In this document: positions 14,819 through 23,921 of the stretch, one piece after another
How positions within the stretch are numbered: the stretch's first letter is position 1
Layout: each line of letters begins with the position of its first letter
Origin: CAYIYO01 sp964367715
Lineage (GTDB): Bacteria; Chlamydiota; Chlamydiia; Chlamydiales; Criblamydiaceae
DNA length: 48,258 nt
Direction: 5' to 3'
Assembly: GCA_964367715.1 (NCBI GenBank)
Contig: CAYIYO010000008.1
Location: forward strand, 1 to 48,258
Notes under the pieces: model-generated
Told to the model about the DNA's origin: nothing
Databases searched by the model: none
What the model saw: the letters and a program-made list of their open reading frames with translations, nothing else
Position numbers and translations under genes: made by a program

Positions 14819-16099
14819 TTAGACTTCAAGTAGAAGACGTGCGGGGTCTTCGAGACTATTTTTTAGGTGAACGAGGAAAGAGACCGCCTCTTTACCGTCG
14901 ACGATACGGTGGTCGTAGCTGAGGGCCAGGTACATCATTGGGCGGATAACGATCTGATCATTGACAACGACAGGACGTTTTTGGATCGCGTGCATCCCTA
15001 GGATTCCGCTCTGAGGAGCATTGAGAATTGGAGTAGAGAGGAGCGATCCGTAAATGCCCCCGTTGGTGATGGTGAATCCTCCGCCTTGAAGTTCATCAAC
15101 AGTGAGGGATCCGTTGCGAGCGCGTTCGGCAAGACGTAGGATTTCGCTTTCTATGTCGGCAAAAGAGAGGTGGTCGCAGTTGCGGATGACGGGGACGAAA
15201 AGTCCGCGGTCTGCGCTGACAGCGATACTAATATCAAAATAATTTCTATATACGATATCCGTTCCATCAATGTATCCATTGATTTCGGGGAACTCTTTTA
15301 GTGCGTTGACACATGCTTTAATGAAGAAAGACATGAATCCTAATTTTACGCCGTGTTCTTTAACGAAAGCGTCTTGGTATTTTTTTCTGAGGTCCATGAC
15401 GGCGGACATGTCGACTTCGTTGAAGGTTGTGAGCATTGCGGTTGAGTGTTGGACTTCGACAAGACGGTTGGCGATGACTTGACGAATTTTGCTCATGCGT
15501 TTGCGGGTTTCTCGTCCTTCTTGTTGTTGTGGAGTAGAGCGGGACTCTTGTGCAGGTGCTGGAGTAGTTTTTTGAGTGAGAACTTGTTCGGATTTTTGCT
15601 GAGTTGGTGTAGCTGTTTCTGCTGCTTTTGGAGGGGTAGCCTCTTGCTTTTCGGGTGTTCGAGTAGACGAAGGAGGTGTCTCATTTGTGAGCTGACGCAG
15701 TTCTTCTAGAAAGTCGTCTTTGGTGTAGCGCATTTTTTCTGTTGAGGAAGAGTAAGGCTTTGCATCGTCTTTAGTCGAAGGATTGGGAGCTTTTGGTTGT
15801 GGGACTTCTTGCAAAGGTGCTTGAGCAGCGCTTTTTGCTGATTCTCCTTCTGCAGCTCCTATGGACCCTTCTTCGACGTAGCCAATCACTTGGCCGATTT
15901 TAACAACATCGTCGGTTTTAACCGTTAATGTGAGTGTTCCTTTTTTTGGGGCGTAGAGAACTTGGTTGACTTTATCTGTTTCGAGTTCAAGAATTTCTTC
16001 ATCGAGAGTAACTTGAGAGCCCGATTGTTTGAGGATTGTTCCAATTGTCGCTTCTGAGATCGACTCGCCCATTGCCGGTATTTTAATTTCTTTTTTCAT
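14819..16099 (-). CDS. sucB: Dihydrolipoyllysine succinyltransferase (E2 of 2-oxoglutarate dehydrogenase)
   Basis: Transfers succinyl from lipoate to CoA and forms the core of the complex. 426 residues: an N-terminal lipoyl domain with the modified lysine in ETDKV (Lys43), a long Gln/Pro/Ala/Thr-rich linker, and the catalytic domain from about residue 195, with the active-site motif SYDHRIVDG near the C-terminus. I see no standard E3-binding domain in the linker; only a short helical stretch (YTKDDFLEEL) interrupts it. The start is the ATG overlapping the sucA stop (ATGA); the longer open frame upstream is only sucA read in another frame. Confidence 0.94.
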   Translation of the reverse strand: MKKEIKIPAMGESISEATIGTILKQSGSQVTLDEEILELETDKVNQVLYAPKKGTLTLTVKTDDVVKIGQVIGYVEEGSIGAAEGESAKSAAQAPLQEVPQPKAPNPSTKDDAKPYSSSTEKMRYTKDDFLEELRQLTNETPPSSTRTPEKQEATPPKAAETATPTQQKSEQVLTQKTTPAPAQESRSTPQQQEGRETRKRMSKIRQVIANRLVEVQHSTAMLTTFNEVDMSAVMDLRKKYQDAFVKEHGVKLGFMSFFIKACVNALKEFPEINGYIDGTDIVYRNYFDISIAVSADRGLFVPVIRNCDHLSFADIESEILRLAERARNGSLTVDELQGGGFTITNGGIYGSLLSTPILNAPQSGILGMHAIQKRPVVVNDQIVIRPMMYLALSYDHRIVDGKEAVSFLVHLKNSLEDPARLLLEV

Positions 16100-18828
16100 G
16101 ACGATGCTCCAAATAGCGTTTCCATAATCGTTTCGTGTTGTTTTTTGTGTCGACCTAAGGATCCAGTGGCAGTTGCTGCGCTGCGTTGACGGCCGACGTA
16201 GGTAAGAGGAATTTGTGTGGGGAGAAGTTGTTGTAGCTCGGGCTGAATGTATTCCCATGCGCCCATGTTGCGCGGTTCTTCTTGCACCCAATAGGCGTTT
16301 GTGTAGCCATTATATTTTGAAATAATGTCTTTAATTTGTTGCTTGTGGAGGGGGTAGAGCTGTTCGATGCGGATCAGTACGATGTTGTTAAGTTGGCGTT
16401 TTTCTCGCTCTGCGATTAGGTCGTAGTAGATGCGTCCTGAGCAGAAAACAATTTTTTTAGGTTGGGAAGGGGATGAAGGATCATCAAGAACTTCTTGAAA
16501 TGCGCCTTCTGTGAGTTCTTGGATCGTGTTTGTGCAGCGCGGGTGGCGTAATAACCCTTTTGGGGTGAACACGATTAAAGGCTTTAGCGTTTCACGCAAG
16601 GCTTGGCGGCGGAGAAGATGAAATAGTTGGGCTGGTGTCGAGGGATTGACGACAAACATGTTGTTGTTGGCGGCAAGCTGTAAAAAGCGTTCAATGCGTG
16701 CAGAAGAGTGTTCGGGGCCTTGCCCTTCGTATCCGTGAGGGAGGAGAAGAGTTAGTCCCGATTTTTGGCCCCACTTTTGTTCTGCAGTGGCGATAAATTG
16801 GTCAATGATCACTTGTGCGCCATTGGAGAAGTCACCAAACTGGGCTTCCCAAAGGACAAGACCCTTTTTTATTGATAGACTGTATCCGTATTCGAACCCG
16901 AGAACTGCGTATTCTGACAGATGGGAGTTGATGACATCGAAGCGCCCTTGCCCTTCTTTGATGTGCTGAAGCGAATAATAGTCTTTTTCTTGATTTTGGT
17001 CCGTCCAACGCGCGTGACGATGACTGAATGTTCCTCTCCCGCAGTCTTGTCCAGAAAGACGAACGGAAATTCCTTGTGCAAGAAGCGTGCCGTAGGCAAG
17101 CATTTCGCTCATTCCCCAGTCGATGCTTTTATTTCCTTTCGCCATCTCGATGCGCTCTTGCATGAGATTTTGAAGTTTTGGATGAAGATTAAAGTCTGTG
17201 GGCACCGCACACATTTTTGTAGCGACTGCTGTGATTATATCAAGAGGAAGGCCTGTTGAAGAACGCTGCAATAATAAATGTTCTTCTTCGGCTTCTTTGT
17301 GATTTTCTGGATGCTCCGCAACGGGGATTGCTGGACTATGAGAGCTCCCTTCGAGAGACTGTTGAAGGGCTTTTTTGAATTCTATTTCAAGTGATTCCGC
17401 AAGACGTTGTTCAAGAACCCCTTGCTGGATCAGGTCATCGCGATATGTTTCGCGGATTGGCTTTTTTTGTTTGATCAGTTGGTATTCGATCGGTTGCGTA
17501 AATGCAGGTTCGTCGCTTTCGTTGTGCCCGTATTTTCTCCAGCAATTGAGATCGATGAACACATCGCAATGAAATTTTTGACGGATAGTGGCTGCAAGGA
17601 TCGTTGCGTAAACGCAACTTTCTGGATCTTCCGCATTGACGTGAAAGACAGGCGCATTGAAGGAACGGGCGATATCCGTACAGTAGAATGTAGAGCGGGC
17701 TTCGCTTGTATTTGTTGTGAAGCCAACCTGGTTGTTCACGACAAAGTGAAGGGTTCCTCCGTTGGAGTATCCTTCTAATCCATACATTTGAAGGGTTTCA
17801 TATATGATTCCTTGACCCGCTAAGGCGGCGTCGCCGTGGATGAGAATCGGAATGACCCGTTTCTTGGCGTCTTCGCTGCTGAGTTGGACCTGTTTTGCGC
17901 GCGTTTGTCCTTCGACAACAGGGTCGACTGCTTCGAGGTGGCTGGGATTGGGAGCGAGATCGATACGGATTTTTTTTCCGTGAGAGGTTGTGAGCGTAGA
18001 GGAAAATCCCTTGTGGTATTTCACGTCACCGCTTCCTGCGTAGGTGTTCGGGATGTAACGGTCTTCGAATTCAGAAAATATTTTTTCGTAGGATTTGTTT
18101 AAAATATTGCAAAGAACATTCAAGCGCCCCCGGTGCGCCATTCCTAAAACAAATTCTTCCTGCCCGTGGTCGGCGCCGGTATCGATTGTGATGGCAAGCA
18201 TAGGGATAAGTGTTTCTCCGCCTTCTAGGGAGAACCGTTTTTGCCCGACGAATTTGGTGTGGATGAAGTTTTCTAGAAGTTCGGACTTATTGAGATGTTG
18301 GAGAATGATTTTTTTTTGTTCGATTGTGAGAACTGTTTTAAAGCGGGAGGGTTCGATGTGCTGTTGGAGCCATTTTTCCAACTCCGGATTTTGTGTTCCC
18401 ATGTATTCGACGCCGATGTTTCCGCAGTAAATTTCTTTTAGGGCGTCGACGATTTTGCTCAGAGGGAGTTCTGTTTGTGGAAAAAGACCGGCAGTGGGAA
18501 AGAGGTCGGAAAGTTCTTTTTCGGAGAATCCAAGTGTTTTTAAACTGAGCTGCCAGGGTTCTTTTAGAGGATGGATGGCTATTGGATTAATTTTTGCTTG
18601 GAGATGACCGTAGGTGCGGTAGGCATCGATGAGGGCAGCGATGCGAAGTTGTTTATCCGCAAAATACTTGTTATTAACAACTTGCAAACCACTACTATTC
18701 TCCATACTCGAAAATAGTTGCTGCCAGGAGGAATCCACCGATTTGGGATCGATAAGAAATTTTTCATACATGTCTTCGAGCAGATCAAGATTCGCAACCC
18801 CTGATCCGTCAAGGAGATGATCCGACAT
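16096..18828 (-). CDS. sucA: 2-oxoglutarate dehydrogenase E1
   Basis: A thiamine-diphosphate enzyme that decarboxylates 2-oxoglutarate and succinylates lipoate on SucB, in the TCA cycle. 910 residues, close to the family norm. Recognisable blocks include MAHRGRLNVL, HGDAALAGQG, VNNQVGFTT, and the C-terminal region with EEPRNMGAW. The frame is open from a GTG at 18843, but the ATG at 18828 has GGAG at good spacing and gives the usual N-terminus (MSDHLLDG). It is the first gene of the operon; the promoter should lie in the 97 bases before the divergent lipoprotein gene. Confidence 0.96.
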   Translation of the reverse strand: MSDHLLDGSGVANLDLLEDMYEKFLIDPKSVDSSWQQLFSSMENSSGLQVVNNKYFADKQLRIAALIDAYRTYGHLQAKINPIAIHPLKEPWQLSLKTLGFSEKELSDLFPTAGLFPQTELPLSKIVDALKEIYCGNIGVEYMGTQNPELEKWLQQHIEPSRFKTVLTIEQKKIILQHLNKSELLENFIHTKFVGQKRFSLEGGETLIPMLAITIDTGADHGQEEFVLGMAHRGRLNVLCNILNKSYEKIFSEFEDRYIPNTYAGSGDVKYHKGFSSTLTTSHGKKIRIDLAPNPSHLEAVDPVVEGQTRAKQVQLSSEDAKKRVIPILIHGDAALAGQGIIYETLQMYGLEGYSNGGTLHFVVNNQVGFTTNTSEARSTFYCTDIARSFNAPVFHVNAEDPESCVYATILAATIRQKFHCDVFIDLNCWRKYGHNESDEPAFTQPIEYQLIKQKKPIRETYRDDLIQQGVLEQRLAESLEIEFKKALQQSLEGSSHSPAIPVAEHPENHKEAEEEHLLLQRSSTGLPLDIITAVATKMCAVPTDFNLHPKLQNLMQERIEMAKGNKSIDWGMSEMLAYGTLLAQGISVRLSGQDCGRGTFSHRHARWTDQNQEKDYYSLQHIKEGQGRFDVINSHLSEYAVLGFEYGYSLSIKKGLVLWEAQFGDFSNGAQVIIDQFIATAEQKWGQKSGLTLLLPHGYEGQGPEHSSARIERFLQLAANNNMFVVNPSTPAQLFHLLRRQALRETLKPLIVFTPKGLLRHPRCTNTIQELTEGAFQEVLDDPSSPSQPKKIVFCSGRIYYDLIAEREKRQLNNIVLIRIEQLYPLHKQQIKDIISKYNGYTNAYWVQEEPRNMGAWEYIQPELQQLLPTQIPLTYVGRQRSAATATGSLGRHKKQHETIMETLFGASS

Positions 18829-18925
18829 AATGGGTCTCCACACTAATTCAAGCTATTCCTATAGATTTACCTTAATTCTCCATAAAATTAAAGACTGAAA
18901 TACTCGCTATCGGTATCTTATTTTC

Positions 18926-19540
18926 ATGAAGCGAATCTTACTCTTATGGATACTGTTAACGGGATGTAGCGCTCCTCCACCGGCGCCGCCATCGTCTTGG
19001 CAAGAGGTTGCGGGTAGAGAGTTACGTCATCCTATCTATCGTCTGCGCGTTCCTTTTGCATGGAAAAGGGAAGATTTTTCCCTTGATGATCGACTTGAAG
19101 ACACGACAAAGCCGCTGTGCACCTTTGTTATCGAAGAGGAGCAGCGGCGGATTGAAATCACCCTCCACAATTTCCCTACTGCTACCATCAACGAGCGCGT
19201 CGCTTGCGGAGCACAAGTCGCGCGGTGGAGACGCCAATTTACTGAGTTAGATCCCTTATCTGAATCAACTAAACCTCAGGCGTTCGGAGGCTTTGCTGGA
19301 CTCGTATTTTATGGAGAAGGAACGATGAAGGAAAAGAGACAAGCAATGCTCGCATGGGCAATGCAGTTGCCCTCCGAATTCTTTTTGAAATTTTCTGTCG
19401 AAAAAGATACGAATGCACGTCAGATGCGCGCGGACTACACCATTAAAGCTGTTGGGGATCCTGAGCTGTTGTTTTTGCATCGAGAAGAGATTGAAGCGTT
19501 TGCGCGTAGTTTTGAATTGATTAACGAGATTCCTTCCTGA
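18926..19540 (+). CDS. Predicted lipoprotein upstream of cytochrome c assembly genes
   Basis: 204 residues with a short basic start, a hydrophobic stretch and a lipobox LLTGC (Cys14), then a Pro/Ala-rich linker (APPPAPPS). The mature part is mixed alpha/beta, of unknown family. It is probably anchored in the periplasmic leaflet after processing by Lgt and LspA. Its TGA overlaps the ATG of the resB-like gene, so the two are translationally coupled, suggesting a role in the same membrane assembly process; this is inference. Confidence 0.8.
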   Translation: MKRILLLWILLTGCSAPPPAPPSSWQEVAGRELRHPIYRLRVPFAWKREDFSLDDRLEDTTKPLCTFVIEEEQRRIEITLHNFPTATINERVACGAQVARWRRQFTELDPLSESTKPQAFGGFAGLVFYGEGTMKEKRQAMLAWAMQLPSEFFLKFSVEKDTNARQMRADYTIKAVGDPELLFLHREEIEAFARSFELINEIPS

Positions 19541-21876
19541 TGAGATCCCTTTTTCATTTTATTGGTGGCGTTGTGTTTGCAATTATTTTGATTGCGTTGA
19601 CAGCGTGCATGGTGATTGTTGGAACCTTCATTGAAGCCAAGACAGAGTCGCATCGGTTTGCTGCGCTGTTTACCTATAGCAGCCCTTTATTCTCGCTTTT
19701 GTTATGTGGATTCTTCCTTAACATTTTGTTTGCTGCATTGCGACGATGGCCTTTTAAGAAGCGACATTTTCCTTTTTTGATCACACATTTAGGCCTATTG
19801 ATGGTGATTGGCAGTACGTTGATCAAACAACTGGCTGGGGTGCAAGGAATTTTATTTTTACGAGAAGGACAAGGATCTGACACGTTATTCATTCCTGACA
19901 CGTATGTGGTCCAGGTCGAGAAACAGACAGGGAATGGAATCCTCAAGGCGGAATTTCCTGTCGGAACAAAACACCACACATTGTTTCCGGAATTAACAGT
20001 GAATGTGTTGAAAGAATTTCCGCATTCAAAAGAAAAATTTGTCAGCTGGATAAAAAACGAACGCGCAGAGATTTTTGGATTACAGCCGATTGCTGTTGTC
20101 GACGAAGAAAATGTTCAAGGAACGATTCCCGTGGCGACGCGCGTGCGCTTTCATCATCCAGAAGCTGCGCCATGGAATGTGTTTGCTTTACGCAGCAAGG
20201 ACTTAAAAAAGACAGTGGAGCGATTGTACCGACAAGATGCCGAAGTGTTGATTGTGTCTCTGCAAGACCAGCAAATTCTGCATCGCCAGCCTTTTGCGGA
20301 CCGGATTGAGTGGAACCAAGGTCACGTAGAATTGTCGGTAAAAGACAACTCATCTATCGAAGCAACGATTGCTTTTGGAGACCATTCGCCCCGTCCATTT
20401 TTAATCCCTCTTCACGGCAATGAAGCACTTGAAAATAAAGGCGACACTCTGTTGATGCCACAGGCTATTGCGCTGGAAATCGAACGCTCCCCTGCGATTG
20501 CTTTTATCGAAGGAGAGGATGGGGATAGCTGTGTTGCGACGTTTGATCCACATGGAAAACTCCATGTCGACTATTTTTCTTCCGATAAGCTGGATCGTTT
20601 ATTCATTTATAACGAAGGGTTTGGAGGCTATGGAGTGCAGTACCAGTTTCCTTTCCCTGCGTATCCGTGCGGACGAAAAGAATTATGTGAAGCGCGCTCC
20701 TATGCTTTTGAAAACCAGTTGCGTCTTTTGATCGAAAATACAACTTCCTTGACTCCACCTTTGCGCCTACTACATACCGCTTGTAAGAAGGCAGAGGCTG
20801 ATACTGCTGCCGCTTTTGTCGAGCTATTACGTGGATGGAAAAATTCAAGTGGATATTTTTTTTCAGGTGAGACGCCAGTCTCTGAAACCCTTGCAAAGGT
20901 TCTTTCTCACCTAAACTGGAAAAGTATTCCGCATGACGAATATGTTTCTATTTTTTGGGCGTCTCTTTTAACTTTCGACTTAGAAAAAGAAGCCAAAGCA
21001 GGGAAAAAGTTGCTTCCGTTGTTATTACAGAATCAATGGCCTTTGGCTCATCTCATCGACGCAACAACGAACAAAGAGATTCTAGACGGATTTACTCAAC
21101 AAATTTTTTCTAGCCACCAGATTCTTCCACCTCCCCCGCTTTCCTCTCACAAAAACTCTTCTGCAGAGAATGCGCGGCTTTTTTCTGCTTACCTGCGTGC
21201 CTATGGGATCGATCCCCACAATACCTTTCCTGCCTTTGAAACCAGCGCGGATGCGCATCAAAATGTAAAAGAATACCTTACCTCTAGCGACCAAAGAAAA
21301 AAAATTGAGCTCGCTCTCGCCGCTACTGATCCAATCACAATTGAAACTTCGCTCGCCCCGTTATTTTCTGCCCTTCCTCCCAACACGCATTTAGAAGAGA
21401 ATGTTCCATTGATTGTTGTAGAGATTAAAGAAGGAGAAAAAAAAGAGCGTGTGGCGCTAAGGTACGATCGGTTAAGCCAAGGATTTTACACGCCGGCGCT
21501 AGACGGGCGCTATCGCCTCCGTTTCCAGCCCCAGCATATGCAACTCCCCTGCCGCCTGCGCTTGCGTCAGGCGCGCCTTATTCCTTATGCAAATTCCAGC
21601 CAGCCTTTTAGTTATGAATGCGAGTTATTGATTACGAATTCGCAAGGGATCCTCGAAGAAAAAACGGTAAGCATGAATGATGTGTATGAAAATGCAGAGG
21701 GCTATCGCTTCTACCTTTCGACCATCTCTCCTCCGGATGAAACCGCAGTGAAGCGGATACAGCTTGCGGTGAATTATGATCCTATGAAATATATTTTATT
21801 AATTCCTGGAACGCTCTTGATTGCGTTGGGAATTGTTCTTTTGTTTTGGCGTCCCTTCACAGGAAAAAAAAAGTAA
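19540..21876 (+). CDS. resB: ResB/Ccs1-like cytochrome c assembly protein
   Basis: Part of System II cytochrome c maturation, which with CcsA moves and attaches heme outside the inner membrane. 778 residues. Three hydrophobic segments occur near the N-terminus (about 5-27, 45-65, 78-98, with VGTFIEAKT between the first two), then a very long periplasmic region and a final membrane helix (YILLIPGTLLIALGIVLLFW) ending in basic residues. This topology is that of ResB, although the periplasmic part is longer than usual and holds a helical insert. The ccsA start follows after one base. Assignment rests on topology and on the CcsA neighbour. Confidence 0.8.
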   Translation: MRSLFHFIGGVVFAIILIALTACMVIVGTFIEAKTESHRFAALFTYSSPLFSLLLCGFFLNILFAALRRWPFKKRHFPFLITHLGLLMVIGSTLIKQLAGVQGILFLREGQGSDTLFIPDTYVVQVEKQTGNGILKAEFPVGTKHHTLFPELTVNVLKEFPHSKEKFVSWIKNERAEIFGLQPIAVVDEENVQGTIPVATRVRFHHPEAAPWNVFALRSKDLKKTVERLYRQDAEVLIVSLQDQQILHRQPFADRIEWNQGHVELSVKDNSSIEATIAFGDHSPRPFLIPLHGNEALENKGDTLLMPQAIALEIERSPAIAFIEGEDGDSCVATFDPHGKLHVDYFSSDKLDRLFIYNEGFGGYGVQYQFPFPAYPCGRKELCEARSYAFENQLRLLIENTTSLTPPLRLLHTACKKAEADTAAAFVELLRGWKNSSGYFFSGETPVSETLAKVLSHLNWKSIPHDEYVSIFWASLLTFDLEKEAKAGKKLLPLLLQNQWPLAHLIDATTNKEILDGFTQQIFSSHQILPPPPLSSHKNSSAENARLFSAYLRAYGIDPHNTFPAFETSADAHQNVKEYLTSSDQRKKIELALAATDPITIETSLAPLFSALPPNTHLEENVPLIVVEIKEGEKKERVALRYDRLSQGFYTPALDGRYRLRFQPQHMQLPCRLRLRQARLIPYANSSQPFSYECELLITNSQGILEEKTVSMNDVYENAEGYRFYLSTISPPDETAVKRIQLAVNYDPMKYILLIPGTLLIALGIVLLFWRPFTGKKK

Positions 21877-21877
21877 T

Positions 21878-23371
21878 ATGAGTCATTTTCTCCTCGTTCT
21901 TCTTTCTTTCACTTTTTTTGCCTCTTCTGCTTCGTGTGAGGCGAGCGAATTTGAGGCGCTTAATCAAATTCCTATCGCCTACAAAGGCCGCTTTCGTCCA
22001 CTCGATGCGGCACTGGCGCTGGGAATTGTCGCAGAAGAAAACGGAGCTCTTCTAACTTCTGAAAAAGAATTTTGGCGGATACATTTTTCAAAAAATATTT
22101 ATATAAACAAGACGGAAACAAAGAGTTCTCTCGTCCAACGTCTCAACGGACTGTCCACTCCCCCACTGGCATTGCCAAGCAAGGCAAAAAATGGACAATG
22201 GATTTCTCTACAAGCATTGGCTTTAAAAGAAGCAGATGGAACTCCGATTGGAAACTTCACTGCGTATTCACTCCCTCTCTTTAAAGAGATTCAAAATGCT
22301 TACCTCGCATTGGAGCGTGAAGTCCGGAATGAAGGCGCGATGGCTGCTGCTGCGACGCAGCTGTCGGCACTACTAATGGAAGGCTATGATTCGCTAGAGG
22401 GACATTCCTACGCCCTCTCCAAAAATAAGGCATTGTACTATCCGAGTCGACACCAATTGCAGGCCGAAAGTTTGTATTATCGATTGCCATGGGTCATTGT
22501 GACGGCGGGCAGTTATCTTTTTGCGACCCTTTTGTGGATCTTTTCCTTTCGTCGTACAGCTTTTATCGGAACACTCATTGCCTTTGTGCTCAATACCGCT
22601 TTGTTAGTGATCCGCTGCTACATCCTCCAACGCCCGCCAGTAACCAGCATGTTTGAAACAGTGCTGTTTGTTCCTTGGGTGGCGATGGTCGCCGGATTCC
22701 TCCTGCAAGCGACACTAAAAACACACAAAGCATTAGTAGGCGCAGTGGTTGCCAGCACCCTTCTTTTTGCCATTTTATTGCTATCCGGCATGACAAATGA
22801 AATGGAAAACGTGCAAGCGGTCTTGGATTCCCAATACTGGCTAATGATCCATGTACTGATGGTTGTTGGCAGCTACGGGGTCTTCGCCCTAGCAGGAATC
22901 CTTGGCCATTTCTATTTAGTACGCACTTTTTTGGATCCCAAACGGGACTTTTCGTTATTATCTTCTCTCATTTTGCAGGCTCTTTACATCGGAACGGCAC
23001 TTTTGGTAGTGGGGACAATCCTTGGTGGAATTTGGGCGGCGCAAAGTTGGGGGCGTTTTTGGGATTGGGATCCTAAGGAGTCTTGGGCGTTCATTTCATC
23101 AAGTTTTTATTTGATATGTATCCACGCTTACCGCTTTAACAAAATGGGACCCCGCGGACTTGCCGTCGGCGCCATTATAGGACTACTATCGATCACCTTT
23201 ACTTGGTATGGGGTCAATTATATTCTTGGAACAGGACTCCATAGCTATGGATTTGGATCGGGCGGCGAACCCTTTTACTTTGCCTATTTGGTCGGAGAAG
23301 TCCTTTTCCTAGGGGGAATTGCCCTTTGCTCCCGCAAAAATTCCTTGAGAAAAAAATCCTCTATCCTCTAG
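21878..23371 (+). CDS. ccsA: Cytochrome c assembly protein CcsA/ResC (heme-handling)
   Basis: 497 residues. A signal-like N-terminus (HFLLVLLSFTFFASSASC) and an exported segment of about 180 residues precede a bundle of about eight membrane helices. The tryptophan-rich WWD heme motif is clear (SWGRFWDWDPKESW, about residues 390-403), followed by a His-containing loop (GLHSYGFG). These are diagnostic of the CcsA/CcmC/CcmF heme-handling family. The start at 21878 lies one base after the resB stop; a longer frame from 21821 overlaps resB and is less likely. Together with ResB it forms a complete System II pair. Confidence 0.92.
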   Translation: MSHFLLVLLSFTFFASSASCEASEFEALNQIPIAYKGRFRPLDAALALGIVAEENGALLTSEKEFWRIHFSKNIYINKTETKSSLVQRLNGLSTPPLALPSKAKNGQWISLQALALKEADGTPIGNFTAYSLPLFKEIQNAYLALEREVRNEGAMAAAATQLSALLMEGYDSLEGHSYALSKNKALYYPSRHQLQAESLYYRLPWVIVTAGSYLFATLLWIFSFRRTAFIGTLIAFVLNTALLVIRCYILQRPPVTSMFETVLFVPWVAMVAGFLLQATLKTHKALVGAVVASTLLFAILLLSGMTNEMENVQAVLDSQYWLMIHVLMVVGSYGVFALAGILGHFYLVRTFLDPKRDFSLLSSLILQALYIGTALLVVGTILGGIWAAQSWGRFWDWDPKESWAFISSSFYLICIHAYRFNKMGPRGLAVGAIIGLLSITFTWYGVNYILGTGLHSYGFGSGGEPFYFAYLVGEVLFLGGIALCSRKNSLRKKSSIL

Positions 23372-23382
23372 GATATAAAAGT

Positions 23383-23406
23383 GGGGGCCTTACTCTCCCT
23401 AATTTT
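23383..23406 (+). terminator. Weak candidate terminator after ccsA
   Basis: A 5-bp stem GGGGG/CTCCC (one G-T pair) with a 7-base loop, followed by TAATTTTTT. Confidence 0.35.
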
Positions 23407-23435
23407 TTATTATTCAGAAGGTTAGAATAAATCGC

Positions 23436-23921
23436 ATGAGACAAATTAAGAGTGAAAGACTTAAGAAGTTGGAGCAGGAGCTAACTGATTTAGAGCAGTG
23501 GTTAAAGCTCGGATTGGTTCCTAAAAAAGACATCCAACGTCATAAGGAAGAAATCGTTACTATTACGGCAAAAATCGAAGAAGAAAAAGAACGTCTCCAA
23601 TTCTTAAAAGAAAGCGGCGAAGGCGAAGAGTATGTCACGCCAAAACGTCAAGCAGCACGCGCAGCTTACACTGAGCTTCCTACTATCCCTGATATCGACC
23701 TTGGCGAAACTGCAGCAGGCGTTCACGACACGACCTTTGATGTGGATTCTGATGCGACAGAGACGGACATGAGCGATGACGAAGACCGTACGGAATCAGA
23801 AGACAAAGATGACAGCGACGAAGACGAAGATGATGCAGAAGAAGAATCCTTCTTTAGCGAACGCAACCGCTGGCGCCGTGGTTTCAAAGATATTATCGAT
23901 CCTGACGCGAACGAATGGTAG
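23436..23921 (+). CDS. Acidic coiled-coil protein, conserved chlamydial type
   Basis: 161 residues. A heptad-rich helix (about 1-65, KLEQELTDLEQWLKL onwards) probably forms a coiled coil, followed by a Pro/Thr linker and a very acidic Asp/Glu/Ser tail (about 105-140), ending with a basic/aromatic stretch (RNRWRRGFKDI). I know no function. Its place next to hemW and near sucAB matches, from memory, the C. trachomatis order CT052-CT053-CT054-CT055, which would make it a CT053-like protein. AGAAGG gives a good ribosome site. Its last codons overlap the hemW start by seven bases. Confidence 0.8.
   Translation: MRQIKSERLKKLEQELTDLEQWLKLGLVPKKDIQRHKEEIVTITAKIEEEKERLQFLKESGEGEEYVTPKRQAARAAYTELPTIPDIDLGETAAGVHDTTFDVDSDATETDMSDDEDRTESEDKDDSDEDEDDAEEESFFSERNRWRRGFKDIIDPDANEW

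Noticed and set aside
16100..16291. Longer sucB reading frame starting inside sucA
   Set aside because: The extra residues are sucA read out of frame; the ATG at 16099 gives the normal lipoyl-domain start.
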